Part shown: positions 38,850-48,830 of the stretch, piece by piece
How the letters are laid out: every line of letters begins with the position of its first letter
Numbering within the stretch: position 1 is the stretch's first letter
Source of the DNA: Acinetobacter larvae
GTDB lineage: Bacteria; Pseudomonadota; Gammaproteobacteria; Pseudomonadales; Moraxellaceae
Direction of reading: 5' to 3'
Assembly: GCF_001704115.1 (NCBI RefSeq)
Contig: NZ_CP016895.1
Span: 2,356,001 to 2,420,000 of the forward strand
DNA: 64,000 nucleotides
Program-made: the position numbers and the translations under genes
The notes under the pieces: generated by a model
What the model saw: only the letters and a program-made list of their open reading frames with translations
Databases searched by the model: none
What the model was told of the DNA's origin: nothing

Positions 38850-39785
38850 CTATTCCCTGTGATCATCATGAAATAATGCTTTAGGGCGATAGCCATAATA
38901 CTGTAAAAAAGCCGCACTAAAATTGGAAACATGCTTATAGCCAACACCATAGGCAACCACAGAAACATGCTCCCCCGCTGCTAGGCGTTGACGTGCTTGT
39001 TGCATGCGGATTTGAATCAATTTTTGGTGTGGTGTAATGTTAAAGAGCGCTTTAAAAGCTTGTTTAAACTTAAAGCGGTTCATAGCCACACTTAAACATA
39101 AATAATCCAAACCCAAAGGCTGAGCATAATCACGCTGCATCATTTCCAAGGCAGCATATAGTTTTTCTTCATCGGCACTGCTGATTTTAAAGGCAGGCTG
39201 ATCGGGGCGTTGTAATTGTTTAAACTGCGATGCCACCAAAGAAAGTGCTGCGATTTTAAAATCCAAATGACTGGCATCAGCATGGCTTAAGGCAATAATA
39301 TGTTCTGCTAGATGCAGCATTTGCGGCGTTGTACGCTGCAATGCCCATTGTTGTGCTGAACGGGTTTGTTCTAGTTGTTGCTGTAAATCTTGAAAATGGT
39401 ATTGTGCTAAAAACGCTGGGCTCAACAATAACCGTAATTGTCTAACTGCTTGCTTGGCAAAATAATGCCGCTCTGCACGTACTTGATGTAATGCCGTGAC
39501 CATGGTAGAACCGGCACGAAACTGAAATTCTTCTCCAGCATGCGCAAGATAATAAGAATAGCCCTGTAAGGCAAAAGTAATGCTTAATTGCGGTACAGCT
39601 AAATCTAAATCACTATGCTCCACAATATGCTGCGTGGCCATATAATCGGTATATGCCAAACTTAAACCAGATTCTATCTGTATGCTATCCGTATAACCCT
39701 GCCCAAAATGATCTGGGACGGAGTCACGTTGCATCTTTAAGTGCTGTAACTTTGCCCGAATAGAATGACTATCAAATACTTTCAT
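38850..39785 (-). CDS. AraC-family transcriptional regulator
   Basis: A 311-residue AraC/XylS regulator. The C-terminal DNA-binding domain has two HTH units: LGLDYLCLSVAMNRFKFKQAFKALFNITPHQ and SVVAYGVGYKHVSNFSAAFLQYYGYRPKAL. The N-terminal 200 residues would sense a ligand and resemble PchR-like members, which often respond to siderophores, but this is a weak impression. The ATG at 39785 is preferred over a TTG at 39791. It converges with the MBL gene and diverges from the CynX-like transporter. Confidence 0.86.
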   Translation of the reverse strand: MKVFDSHSIRAKLQHLKMQRDSVPDHFGQGYTDSIQIESGLSLAYTDYMATQHIVEHSDLDLAVPQLSITFALQGYSYYLAHAGEEFQFRAGSTMVTALHQVRAERHYFAKQAVRQLRLLLSPAFLAQYHFQDLQQQLEQTRSAQQWALQRTTPQMLHLAEHIIALSHADASHLDFKIAALSLVASQFKQLQRPDQPAFKISSADEEKLYAALEMMQRDYAQPLGLDYLCLSVAMNRFKFKQAFKALFNITPHQKLIQIRMQQARQRLAAGEHVSVVAYGVGYKHVSNFSAAFLQYYGYRPKALFHDDHRE

Positions 39786-40178
39786 GCTCAAATTCGCTCA
39801 GTATTCGGCTGACTTTGACTTGGGTTTTATCTGTCAGCACTGTTTTATCTCACTTGTTGATGATTTACCCATAGCATAGCCTGCGCAGTTATGCACGCAT
39901 TATTCATGTTTAATGTCCTTGGTGAAACAACCGAATTCATCAATCTTAATACCGATTTCGTTATTCTTAGAACAAAACCTCTTCAATACACTTTGTATAG
40001 TCAGATGACATGTTCAGGGTATATCGTGTACTTGCATGATTTGACTTACAGAGACCGTATTCTAAATCATATATAAGCTGCATATATACAGCACCAGCGC
40101 TGTTTATTTTGTGTTCAACATGCCCATGCTAGCGATATCTCCTGATTATGCAAAAACAATGATTCTTGGGAGTTTTTC
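39786..40178. other. Divergent intergenic region, nothing specific recognised
   Basis: These 393 bases separate the divergent araC-type gene and the CynX-like transporter. Promoters for both are expected. I see no strong palindrome, repeat or convincing small gene; a 61-codon frame at 39891 lacks a ribosome-binding site. Confidence 0.4.
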
Positions 40179-41462
40179 ATGTCAGAGACACAACATATCG
40201 CTTCATCGACCGCAGCTTCATCGACCACAGTCAGAATAGCCACACCAACAAGCCTCTCGCCTCAGACCAGACCATCTAAATTCTCGAATGTATTATTATG
40301 GATCGGTTTTATCCTGATTGCTTTAAATTTGCGATTAATTTTTGCCACAGTTGGACCCTTATTACAGAATCTTGAATTAAGTTTTAGAAGCACGCTCTTG
40401 GTCACTACACTGCCCTTATTCTTATTGGGAGGATGTTGTTATTTAGGCATAGTGTTTCGACAAAAATTGGGCGAAGAAAAAAGTTTATTCTGGGCATTAA
40501 TCTTATTAAGTCTTGGTTGTGCCGTACGTTATTTTGGTGAGACCGGTTTAATACTGGGTACAATCTTGGGCAGCACGGGTATCGCTGTCATGAATGTCAT
40601 CATGCCAGCACTGGCCAAAAAACGTTTTCCGCCACAATCCATCGGCTTGGTGATGGGCATTTATGCACTCATGTTAGGGGTAGGTGCGGTACTCGGCGCC
40701 AGTATGAGCTTTCCTTTATTTCAAGTCTTTGGGTCAGATCGTGATGCCGCGTTTATCACCTTAGCCTGTGCTGCGCTTCCAGCATTTGTCGCTTTAATCT
40801 TTTGGTTACCACAGTTATCACAACGCCGCGTCCCTGACAGCTCGCCCACAGCACCACCAGCTGCACACCCAGCAGCTCAATCATCGACCAAAAGCGTATA
40901 TAGCAACTGGATGGCGTGGTCGATTACTTTGTTTTTTGGCTTACAAACCTTAAATCTATATGTATTTTTGCCTTGGTTACCAACACTGCTCATGGCACAA
41001 CAGATTGATCAGGCGCAAGCTAGTTTTATTTTCTCTCTGTCTCAACTCAGCCTCATGCTTGCAAGCTTTAGTATTCCACTTTGGGCAGCACGTTATCGCG
41101 ATCATCGTGGTCTCATTGTCTTGATTATTATCTTGTCGCTAATGGGAACGCTGGGTGTGCAATTCGGAGCTGTTGCGCACAAAGTATTTTGGGCATGTTG
41201 CTTAGGCTTTGCCCAAGGTGCTGCACCGGCCTTATGTGTTTATCTGTTTATTGCCAAAAGTGGCAATATCGAAACTGCGGTTAAATTGGCCGTGATGGCA
41301 CAAATGCTAGGCTACTTTATGGCTGCGATTGGTCCCTTGTGGATTGCTTATTTTTATCAACGCGGTATCGATTGGAATCAACAGATTTTACTCTTAAGTG
41401 CTATTTTAGTTGCAGAATTATTTTTATGCTGGCAAGCCGGTAAAAATGTAAAAATTCAATAG
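40179..41462 (+). CDS. CynX/NimT-family MFS transporter
   Basis: A 427-residue major facilitator. After a polar Ser/Thr-rich N-terminal tail of about 35 residues, IALNLRLIFATVGPLL is the start typical of CynX/NimT members (cyanate or nitroimidazole-type transporters). About twelve spans follow, with a Pro/Ala-rich central loop. GGGAG precedes the ATG. There is no cyanase gene nearby, so the substrate is open. Confidence 0.86.
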   Translation: MSETQHIASSTAASSTTVRIATPTSLSPQTRPSKFSNVLLWIGFILIALNLRLIFATVGPLLQNLELSFRSTLLVTTLPLFLLGGCCYLGIVFRQKLGEEKSLFWALILLSLGCAVRYFGETGLILGTILGSTGIAVMNVIMPALAKKRFPPQSIGLVMGIYALMLGVGAVLGASMSFPLFQVFGSDRDAAFITLACAALPAFVALIFWLPQLSQRRVPDSSPTAPPAAHPAAQSSTKSVYSNWMAWSITLFFGLQTLNLYVFLPWLPTLLMAQQIDQAQASFIFSLSQLSLMLASFSIPLWAARYRDHRGLIVLIIILSLMGTLGVQFGAVAHKVFWACCLGFAQGAAPALCVYLFIAKSGNIETAVKLAVMAQMLGYFMAAIGPLWIAYFYQRGIDWNQQILLLSAILVAELFLCWQAGKNVKIQ

Positions 41463-41666
41463 TTTTTCAACTTGATAAGCATCAGTCAGATCAGCATTAG
41501 AGAATCATCAGCTTATAAGCACAGCGCTTGATTATAATCGATTCACATTTGCCCATCGCACTTACTGGCTGACTACAGTTCGATAGTATTTCACAACAAC
41601 GCATGCCATAAATCTATGCAGCCTTGCATTAAGCTAACAGCATTATCTTTTTTGAGTACGACGATA

Positions 41667-41969
41667 ATGAAAAAATTAATGTTATTGGCTACCCTAAGCA
41701 CTGCATTAACAGGCTGTGTGGTGGCACCCGATGCACACTCGCAGCCACGTTATGATGACCGCCCACATCAAAGTCATCCGAGCCATTATCAGCATGTGCC
41801 ACGTCATAAAACACCACCACCTGCGGTACGACATCATCCCAAAGCACCGCACTATCGACATGACTACTATCGACATGACCACCATCAACAAGCCGTGCAA
41901 CGACCACCGCGTCCACAGTATGATCAACGTTGGCATAAAACACAGCAACACCCCGATAAACGTCACTAA
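41667..41969 (+). CDS. Small His/Pro-rich lipoprotein
   Basis: A 100-residue lipoprotein: MKKLMLLATLSTALTGC is a lipobox-type signal, and the mature part is very rich in His, Pro, Arg and Tyr (repeats such as HDYYRHDHH). Such tails can bind metal ions or simply be disordered. The ATG at 41667 is the natural start; an upstream ATG at 41616 would place 17 extra residues before the signal. I recognise no family. Confidence 0.72.
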   Translation: MKKLMLLATLSTALTGCVVAPDAHSQPRYDDRPHQSHPSHYQHVPRHKTPPPAVRHHPKAPHYRHDYYRHDHHQQAVQRPPRPQYDQRWHKTQQHPDKRH

Positions 41970-42014
41970 AAATATATCATTTATAGTGACTTAGAATGCA
42001 ATAACATCAATACC

Positions 42015-42860
42015 TCAATAGGATTCGGCTGTTGTGGCTAAGGGCCAGGGCTTAGCAGCAGCCAATACCCAATCAATCACTGCCAAGACACCATCCTCAT
42101 CATTGCTTGGCGCATGATATTTAGCCACTTGCTTTAAGGCATCTACCGCATTGTCCATGGCAAAGCCATAACCTGCCTGTTGTACCATTTGCAAATCATT
42201 ATAATTATCGCCAATTGCCAATACATTCGCGCTATCAATTGCCCACTTCTGTTGTAAAAAACGCAGACCATAGGCTTTGTGCTTGTTGGGTAAAATCAAG
42301 TCGATAAAACCAAAGCCACTCGATACCACATGAACCAAATGCTGTTGCACATAGCTTTTTTCTGCCAGTTGCGCCAAGACAGCAGCTTCGTGTTCTGCTT
42401 TAGTATTCAATGTAATTTTACAAATCGGTTGCTGCAATGCCAATACATCTTCACAGCGTTGTAGGTTTTTATAATAGATCGATAACTTCGCTAAACTCTG
42501 TTCTGCTACTGCAGTTGAGATCAATGCTTGTTGCTTGCCACACAGCACCATACATGCGGCAAAATCCGGATATAAATCATTTAAAATCAGCCGCAGAAGC
42601 TCGCTATCAAAATGACTGAAATTTAATTCTTGTTGGCCATCGACCACGTAAACGCCATTTTCAGCAACATAAGCAATTTCATCGGCAATCTCAGGGAAAT
42701 AATATTGTAAGGTATAAAGTGGATTACCACTGGCAGCAACAAAATAAATCCCACGTTGTTTTAATGCGGCATACTGCTGTAAAAAACGTGTTTTATCGTA
42801 GCTTTTATCCGTCCTTAAGAAAGTACTATCCATATCGACTGCGATTAATTTAACCGACAT
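42015..42860 (-). CDS. Cof-type HAD-superfamily hydrolase
   Basis: A 281-residue HAD phosphatase of the Cof/YbiV type. Motif I is VDMDSTFL (nucleophile and acid aspartates), motif II VAASGNPLYTL, and motifs III-IV are in NKHKAYGLRFLQQ and IGDNYNDLQMVQQAGYGFAMDNA. A large cap domain lies between. Homologues dephosphorylate sugar phosphates, FMN or pyridoxal phosphate; the substrate is not predictable. Confidence 0.92.
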   Translation of the reverse strand: MSVKLIAVDMDSTFLRTDKSYDKTRFLQQYAALKQRGIYFVAASGNPLYTLQYYFPEIADEIAYVAENGVYVVDGQQELNFSHFDSELLRLILNDLYPDFAACMVLCGKQQALISTAVAEQSLAKLSIYYKNLQRCEDVLALQQPICKITLNTKAEHEAAVLAQLAEKSYVQQHLVHVVSSGFGFIDLILPNKHKAYGLRFLQQKWAIDSANVLAIGDNYNDLQMVQQAGYGFAMDNAVDALKQVAKYHAPSNDEDGVLAVIDWVLAAAKPWPLATTAESY

Positions 42861-43284
42861 ATATGCCTCATATTTGTCACAAGTTTTTTGACATTATCAA
42901 TTATTCCAACACGCCTATGAGCCAATCAGGCGTAGCTTTTCGCATATTATGCTCAATTACCATCACAATATGATGAACAATATATGGAAAATAAACAGAA
43001 AAATTCGATTATTTTGGAGGAGCATTCGCGTATCACTCAATATGACGGATACACCACGTCATCGCCCTAGCAAGATTGTACAATGCCGATTTATATACGC
43101 CCAACAACCAATAAGCTTAACATTCCCCAGCTAAGGAAGCGAAGCTTTACTAAAACTAAAACTAAAACTAAAACTAAAACTAAAACTAAAGTTTGGGAGA
43201 TATACCGCCTTAGTCGACAATTTATTTACTTTACTTTCAAGCATCAAGTAACATGATGACAACGCTAGCTTTTATCACAATTTC
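42861..43284. other. Divergent intergenic region containing a hexanucleotide repeat
   Basis: A 424-base gap between the divergent HAD hydrolase and MHS transporter genes. Besides the TAAAAC repeat listed separately, I see only AT-rich sequence. No reliable small ORF. Confidence 0.4.
43149..43190. repeat. TAAAAC hexanucleotide repeat, about 6.7 copies
   Basis: Six perfect TAAAAC units run from 43151 to 43186, followed by TAAA and preceded by AC. The tract ends 95 bases before the MHS transporter start, near where its promoter should lie. Such tracts change length by slippage. Confidence 0.9.
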
Positions 43285-44592
43285 ATGACCGAACATTCTG
43301 CTGTACCAGACACCACAGCCTTAACGCCCCATGATCGTCGAACTTTGGCGCTTTCCTCCTTAGGCGGTGCGCTGGAATTTTATGATTTTGTGATTTACGT
43401 TTTTTATGCGCAGATCATTGCTGAACAATTTTTCCCCAGCAGCCTAAGCCCTTTTTGGGCCTTACTCAATGCCTACGGAATCTTTGCAGCCGGTTATTTT
43501 TTTAGACCCTTGGGTGGTGTCGTCATGGCACATTTTGGTGATTTATTCGGTCGCAAAAAATTATTTAGCCTATCTATTTTATTGATGGCATTGCCCACAT
43601 TAATCATCGGGCTATTACCTAATTTTTCACAAATCGGTTATTTTGCCCCGTTACTCTTATTACTCATGCGTATTATTCAGGGAATTGCAATTGGTGGGGA
43701 AATTCCTGCGGCATGGACCTTTGTATCAGAACATGTACCAGCGCGTCGGGTTGGTCTCGCCAATGGTTTACTGACAGCAGGATTATCCTTGGGCATATTG
43801 CTTGGCGCATTAATGTCTTTATTAATTTCCAAACAGTTTAGTGAAATACAAATTCAAGATTGGGCATGGCGCATCGCATTTATTGTGGGTGGTATATTTG
43901 GTTTAATTGCCATGTATTTACGCCGTTATTTAAAAGAAACACCTATTTTCCAAGCAATGCAAGCCAAGCAAAGTCTGGCCAAAAGCCTCCCTATTGCACA
44001 AGTACTACAACAGCATAAAACGGCGGTTGCCATTGGCATGCTCTTAACATGGTTTTTAACAGCCTGTGTCGTTGTGATTATCTTGGCAATGCCCAATTTA
44101 TTCATGAAGTTTGGCATCCATCGAGCTGAAGCTTTTACGATGCAAAGTCTGGCAATATTGATGCAGATGCTGGGTTGTATTTTGGCGGGGCTTGCGGCGG
44201 ATCGTTTTGGTGCTAGCAAAACCTTAATACTGGGCGCACTTTGTGTTATTGCCAGTAGTATTCTATTTTATTTAAACCTCAATCATAGTGAACAGAGCAC
44301 CTTATTTATACTCTATATGCTTTTGGGCTTATGCTCTGGTAGTGTCGGCACAGTAGCTTATGTTCTGGTTAAAATGTTTCCAGCAGAAATTCGGTTTACC
44401 GGAATTTCTTTTTCATATAATTTGGCTTATGCCATTGCTGGCGGTTTAACGCTCCCCATCATTCAATGGCTCAGCCTCTATAGTCCAATTGGTGCGATGT
44501 ACTATATTGTTCCTGTTTGCATAATAGCCATCCTCGGCATGTATGGCTATCAACGCCGTTTTGAAAATCACCCTTCTCATCATCGTAACTGA
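43285..44592 (+). CDS. MHS-family MFS transporter
   Basis: A 435-residue metabolite:H+ symporter-type transporter: SSLGGALEFYDFVIYVFYAQIIAEQFFP, FFRPLGGVVMAHFGDLFGRKK, and RIIQGIAIGGEIPAAWTFVSEHVP are the family motifs. About twelve spans. It is a second MHS gene in this window but only loosely like the one at 19995. It is monocistronic, with a hexanucleotide repeat in its upstream region and a strong terminator after it. The substrate is unknown. Confidence 0.88.
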   Translation: MTEHSAVPDTTALTPHDRRTLALSSLGGALEFYDFVIYVFYAQIIAEQFFPSSLSPFWALLNAYGIFAAGYFFRPLGGVVMAHFGDLFGRKKLFSLSILLMALPTLIIGLLPNFSQIGYFAPLLLLLMRIIQGIAIGGEIPAAWTFVSEHVPARRVGLANGLLTAGLSLGILLGALMSLLISKQFSEIQIQDWAWRIAFIVGGIFGLIAMYLRRYLKETPIFQAMQAKQSLAKSLPIAQVLQQHKTAVAIGMLLTWFLTACVVVIILAMPNLFMKFGIHRAEAFTMQSLAILMQMLGCILAGLAADRFGASKTLILGALCVIASSILFYLNLNHSEQSTLFILYMLLGLCSGSVGTVAYVLVKMFPAEIRFTGISFSYNLAYAIAGGLTLPIIQWLSLYSPIGAMYYIVPVCIIAILGMYGYQRRFENHPSHHRN

Positions 44593-44597
44593 AATAC

Positions 44598-44631
44598 TAA
44601 GCATCGGGTGCACGCATTCACCCGATGCTTA
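44598..44631. terminator. Bidirectional terminator, perfect 13-bp stem
   Basis: TAAGCATCGGGTG (44598-44610) pairs exactly with CACCCGATGCTTA (44619-44631) around an eight-base loop, between the convergent MHS transporter and TetR genes. Confidence 0.85.
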
Positions 44632-44636
44632 TGTTG

Positions 44637-45215
44637 TTATCGTTCTGTAGTGGTCAATAATCCTTGATATTTACATAGCCTCTCTAAAAGTTTATGCACA
44701 TATGCAATATCTAGATCATGTTTTGAAAATAAAATCATATAAATAATTGGAGATACGATCATCTCAATAATAATGCTATTTTCAATATAACTTTCCTTTC
44801 TTTGTATTGCCCGATCTCGAATGACATTTAATTGCTGATTGACCAGGCTATAACACTCCTCTCTATGATCAGGATCAGATGCAATATCGGTCAATAAACT
44901 CAAGCCGATACACGATGTATATTCTTCAAAATACTGCTCGACCCAAGCATATAAATCAGCTTTAAAAGAACCATAATCTTGAGGCAAAGCATCGGGTTGC
45001 AGCTTAGCTAAAGCAACATCTGCTAAAAGTGCCGAGAGACTCCCCCAACGTCTATAAATCGTAGATGGTGTGACTCCTGCTTTTTTGGCAATAGCTGGCA
45101 CATTCAATTGTGCTGCATCGACCTCATGCTGTAACGCTAAAACAGCTTGGTGAACTGCCTCTTGTATTCGTGCGCTTCGTCCACCGGGGCGTAATCCTGT
45201 GACCACTTTTGACAT
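44637..45215 (-). CDS. TetR-family transcriptional regulator
   Basis: A 192-residue TetR regulator. The HTH region is DAAQLNVPAIAKKAGVTPSTIYRRWGSLSALLADVAL, with the ligand-binding domain after it. It diverges from an MFS gene, the usual TetR-efflux pair, with a perfect palindrome directly before the MFS start. The pump is now interrupted by an IS, so the regulator may have lost its main target. Confidence 0.9.
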   Translation of the reverse strand: MSKVVTGLRPGGRSARIQEAVHQAVLALQHEVDAAQLNVPAIAKKAGVTPSTIYRRWGSLSALLADVALAKLQPDALPQDYGSFKADLYAWVEQYFEEYTSCIGLSLLTDIASDPDHREECYSLVNQQLNVIRDRAIQRKESYIENSIIIEMIVSPIIYMILFSKHDLDIAYVHKLLERLCKYQGLLTTTER

Positions 45216-45308
45216 ATGACAATGTTACCTAAGTTACCTAGAAATTTAACAAACCAAATAAACTACAGCTAAAGCAAATAAATTGCGTTAACAACTTAAA
45301 AAATGTTA

Positions 45309-45331
45309 TAAAAGCTAAATATTAGCTTTTA
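45309..45331. promoter_or_regulatory. 10-bp inverted repeat abutting the MFS start
   Basis: TAAAAGCTAA (45309-45318) and TTAGCTTTTA (45322-45331) are perfect halves around ATA, directly before the ATG at 45332. It is a candidate operator for the divergent TetR protein, or a hairpin that hides the initiation region. Confidence 0.6.
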
Positions 45332-45820
45332 ATGAATCAAAATTCCATGAGCGGCTCAAATCAACCGACTATTTATCCAATATTTCAGCTCAATAGAAAA
45401 CACACCCTGATCTTACAGACCACCACAATGATGTCGTTTATGGCAGCGGCGAGTGCACCAGCGCCGTTATACCAAATCTATCAGCAACTTTGGCACTTTT
45501 CCCCCGCTATACTCACCTTAATCTTTGCCACCTATGCATTTTCACTCCTTCTCAGCTTATTAATCATAGGATCATTATCTGACTTCATTGGTCGTCGCCC
45601 AGCAATTTTAATCGCGATCTTCTTACAGATTTTATCGATGGGATTTTTTCTGTTCTCAACAAATATTTCTATGCTATTTATCGCTAGAGCAATACAAGGC
45701 ATCGCTGGTGCACTTGCGGTATCGTCTATTGGCGCTGCACTGCTAGATTTAAGCCAAACCAGGGGCGCTTTAATTAACAGCATTGCCCCAATGTTAGGCA
45801 TGACTGCAGGTGCTATTTTA

Positions 45821-46797
45821 ACCTGAGTTCGATGAAAAACGTTCAACCTTTCAGCATATTTTTGAAAGTTGGCTTATTCGGATTTAAACAATAAGCCACT
45901 ACAGCAGCCATAATATTTACCATGAAATTATTCACAGAACGATGACGCGAATGGTCAAGTTGATGTAAGTTTTTTAACTGATCATTCACCGTTTCTATTA
46001 ATCCTCTTCTGCCAAGCAATTGTTTTTCTTCTTCAGTTCGGAGTGGCTTGTTTTTCATATTCTTACGTGATGGAGTCAATATTTTTAATCCTCTTGCTGC
46101 TAAAGCCTCTGTCTTAGCTTTGCTTAAATAGCCTTTATCTCCTAATAAAATGCCTTTTAATTCTTTGGTTAAAGACTCTAGTACAGCAATATCATGGATA
46201 TTCCCTGATGTTACTTTAATATTAATAATTCACCTAAGTTATTGATAACCATGTGTAATTTAAAACCATAGAACCACCCAGTACTACTTTTTCCACGATT
46301 CGCTAAGCCTTTAAATACGCGGTTTCTTTTAATTCTAAGATTATGACAAACTACAAGTTTGGTTGAATCAATAATACTAATTCCTGTATCAGTTCCTTTA
46401 ACCTGATGAAAAAAGCTACTCAAAGCTTGTAAACAACGTGGCATGATTTCAATAAAACGATTCTAGCTCAGCAGCTTAGGAAATGCTGATTTCCAAAAAG
46501 GGATGACCATGTGGCAGTAAAAATATTTAAAGAATCTAAAACCTGATTGGTGAAATAAGATAACAATTGTCATGATCTCAGATAAACTTAAAGCTGACTT
46601 TTGAACTGGCTTATTTTGCTCAGGAATAAGAGCTTTCTCTAGAGATTCGTTAAATATTTTGCAAAAATCATCCACTTTACAGAATAATTCAGTAATATGA
46701 TCCATAGAAAAGCCTTGTGTTTTAACTTTTGTCTTAAGAACCAATAAGTTACAAACATTAAGGCTTTTTTTCTACTTTTTTTATGTCGAACTCAGGT
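45821..46797 (-). mobile_element. IS982-family insertion sequence, decayed
   Basis: A 977-bp element with terminal inverted repeats ACCTGAGTTCGA at both ends, flanked by a perfect 7-bp duplication TATTTTA (45814-45820 and 46798-46804), as expected for IS982 elements. It lies inside the MFS gene. Its transposase carries a nonsense codon and a frameshift, so this copy is not autonomous. Confidence 0.93.
45843..46705 (-). pseudogene. IS982-family transposase, inactivated
   Basis: The product begins MDHITELFCKVDDFCKIF. An in-frame TAG follows FPKLLS (about 46460), where the coding continues as NRFIEIMPR. A one-base deletion near 46215 (LGELL, then a shift) moves the frame, after which ILLGDKGYLSKAKTEAL and the C terminus are readable. 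The DDE residues are visible: D in SIIDSTKL, D in GDKGY, E in GLIETVNDQL. Two lesions separate this copy from an intact gene. Confidence 0.9.
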
Positions 46798-47600
46798 TAT
46801 TTTAGTATGTTTAGTCCTGCAATATTCCAATCTTCCCTTAAAACATATTTTTGTTATCTTTATTGTAGTTTATATCATCGAGTTTTTTCTAAGCTGCTTC
46901 ACAGCAGAATCCACGATAAAAAAATCTGGGATTTTCGCTTCATTCAAGCCTAAAATAGCCATACCAGCAAGCGCTCAATTTGCATTGATGAGTATAAGTC
47001 CGATTAATATCGCATTATGGATGCTAAGCGGATTCTTTTTATCGCTCATGCCCTCATTATTAAAACAAACATTTGATATTCATTCCGCTTGGCTGAATGG
47101 GATTTCCTTTAGCATCATGACATTATCTGGTGCTCTTGGAATACTCCTGCTCCGTAAATATACATCTATTTTCATTTTAAAATTAGGAACAATCAGCTTA
47201 ATTGTGGGTAATATTAGCCTTCTTTTTGCTATACACTGGACCAATATTGTTGTTTTATTTTTAGCTGCCTTGATTGCTGGCTTTGGCTTTGGAACGAGTT
47301 TTATGGGCGCTATCCGATTTGTTGCACCTTTGGCTTTACCAGATGAACGTGCGGCATTAATGTCGGCATTTTATATAGAAAGTTACCTCGCATTTAGTAT
47401 TCCAGCCATTCTAATCGGATTGATCATCCAAAAAATTGGATTAGAAATGAGTTCAAATTTATATATTATGTCGATTATTTTTTTAGGATTTGTTGAACTA
47501 TTCTTTATATCTAAACAACCCAAGTGACATCCTTGGTCTGATGTGCAATAACAAGCGTATTTTCACGCCGCAATATATTGAGCCAAGGCTGCCAACATGA

Positions 47601-47996
47601 TTATTTCAGAAGCTTAATTTTTATATCTTGTAAATGATATTGCCCTGTATATTCCTGTTGGCAAAACACAGTGCCTTCAACACTTACTCTTTTCGCTTGA
47701 TATGAGCTCAGATTAAACCCATTGAGTGCGATTCTGTGCTGTGTAATTTCGCCACAAGCCCCTTCGTCCTCAAATACCATAGGTTCATCAAGTTGAAGAT
47801 AATGCGCTTTAAAACTCGGTTCTACATCCGGTGCTGTTGCAATGGCTTCAGTCACCACACCTGTTATCGTCATTTTCTTGCCATCTTCAGGAATACCAAT
47901 TGCAGCCAATATACTGCTCGAATAAAGCATAGCCGCGACGACAATGACTTTATTCACCGCGATTAATGTATTTAATGCAACTACTTTATTGACCAT
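47601..47996 (-). CDS. Hypothetical secreted protein, DUF4431-like
   Basis: A 131-residue protein with an N-terminal hydrophobic signal (LNTLIAVNKVIVVAAMLYSSSILA). The mature part (MTITGVVTEAIATAPDVEP, HYLQLDEPMVFEDEGACGEI, RVSVEGTVFCQQEYTGQYH) resembles small DUF4431-type periplasmic domains with two cysteines. The resemblance is moderate. I use the ATG at 47996; a GTG at 48014 in the same frame is possible. Function unknown. Confidence 0.68.
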   Translation of the reverse strand: MVNKVVALNTLIAVNKVIVVAAMLYSSSILAAIGIPEDGKKMTITGVVTEAIATAPDVEPSFKAHYLQLDEPMVFEDEGACGEITQHRIALNGFNLSSYQAKRVSVEGTVFCQQEYTGQYHLQDIKIKLLK

Positions 47997-48209
47997 ACTT
48001 ACTTTAGTGACCACAATCTAGCTACCCCTTAAACATGTTTACCCATAATAACCTGAATTTCCCGCTATCATTTCATACATCAGCAATCGTTTCATAGATC
48101 AACAAAAACTATCGAGTATCAACCTACAGTTTAGAAGAGCCTGCATTATCCAGTTGAGCGATCAGCGTATAAAAACTGCCCTTAACCCTTATCTGGTTAA
48201 TGCTTATAT

Positions 48210-48533
48210 TCATCCGTGTATATTAATCTGTGAATGAAGCCATTTCAGGTATTCATCTTTATCCCGAAAATCGGGAGCCTTATTGATATTCAGCGTTACT
48301 TCAATATCATTCACCAGAATGACATAATTGCTCGCCATCTGCGTATGATCAGGCTGTGCTAATTGAAAATAATTTTTAAAAAATAATATATTACAGACCA
48401 TATGATCAGCAATAATGGCCAATCTAGATAAATCAGCATTTCTTTTAAAGTATTGAGGATTTATACCACTCTGTTGATAGGCTTTGCTGTTCAAAAAGCT
48501 GTTATATTTGTCTTCTAAAGTCTGCAGCTCCAC
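48210..48533 (-). CDS. Hypothetical protein, 107 residues
   Basis: A soluble, probably helical protein (MELQTLEDKYNSFLNSKAYQ...) that I do not recognise. It has no signal peptide, no membrane segment and one cysteine. It stands alone on the minus strand between a secreted hypothetical and the divergent zinc-ribbon protein. The composition is protein-like rather than random, which supports it being real. Confidence 0.6.
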   Translation of the reverse strand: MELQTLEDKYNSFLNSKAYQQSGINPQYFKRNADLSRLAIIADHMVCNILFFKNYFQLAQPDHTQMASNYVILVNDIEVTLNINKAPDFRDKDEYLKWLHSQINIHG

Positions 48534-48830
48534 GTAGTACTCCGCTGTTCAATTTCAAATCCTTCAATTTACACCCGATTGAGAAAATAGTCTCTACAAT
48601 TTAACTGCCCTGATTAACAGCTCTGATCGAAAGCTAGAGCGTTTTATTTACATCTGCTTTTGCTTTAATTTGCATGTACCTCAATTGTTTCATCATGACA
48701 ATGTTATTGACGGGTCATATAAAGCAAATGCCTAATCGGATCATCTACCAACAACAAGCCTATTTCCCGCAATAATCCATGTTTTAAATATTCATTCTGC
48801 TATGATAAACCTTACAACAAAATGTGATAA

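Larger units (their letters stand above)
45332..47527 (+). pseudogene. MFS transporter gene interrupted by an IS982-family element
   Basis: The N-terminal part (45332-45820) has RPAILIAIFLQILS and RAIQGIAGALAVSSIGAALLD, and stops shortly after entering the IS. The frame resumes at 46805 without loss of phase and continues to 47527 with six more spans. Removing the IS and one TATTTTA copy rebuilds an uninterrupted 403-residue, 12-span transporter. It resembles DHA1-type drug efflux proteins. The gene is therefore inactivated only by the insertion. Confidence 0.92.
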
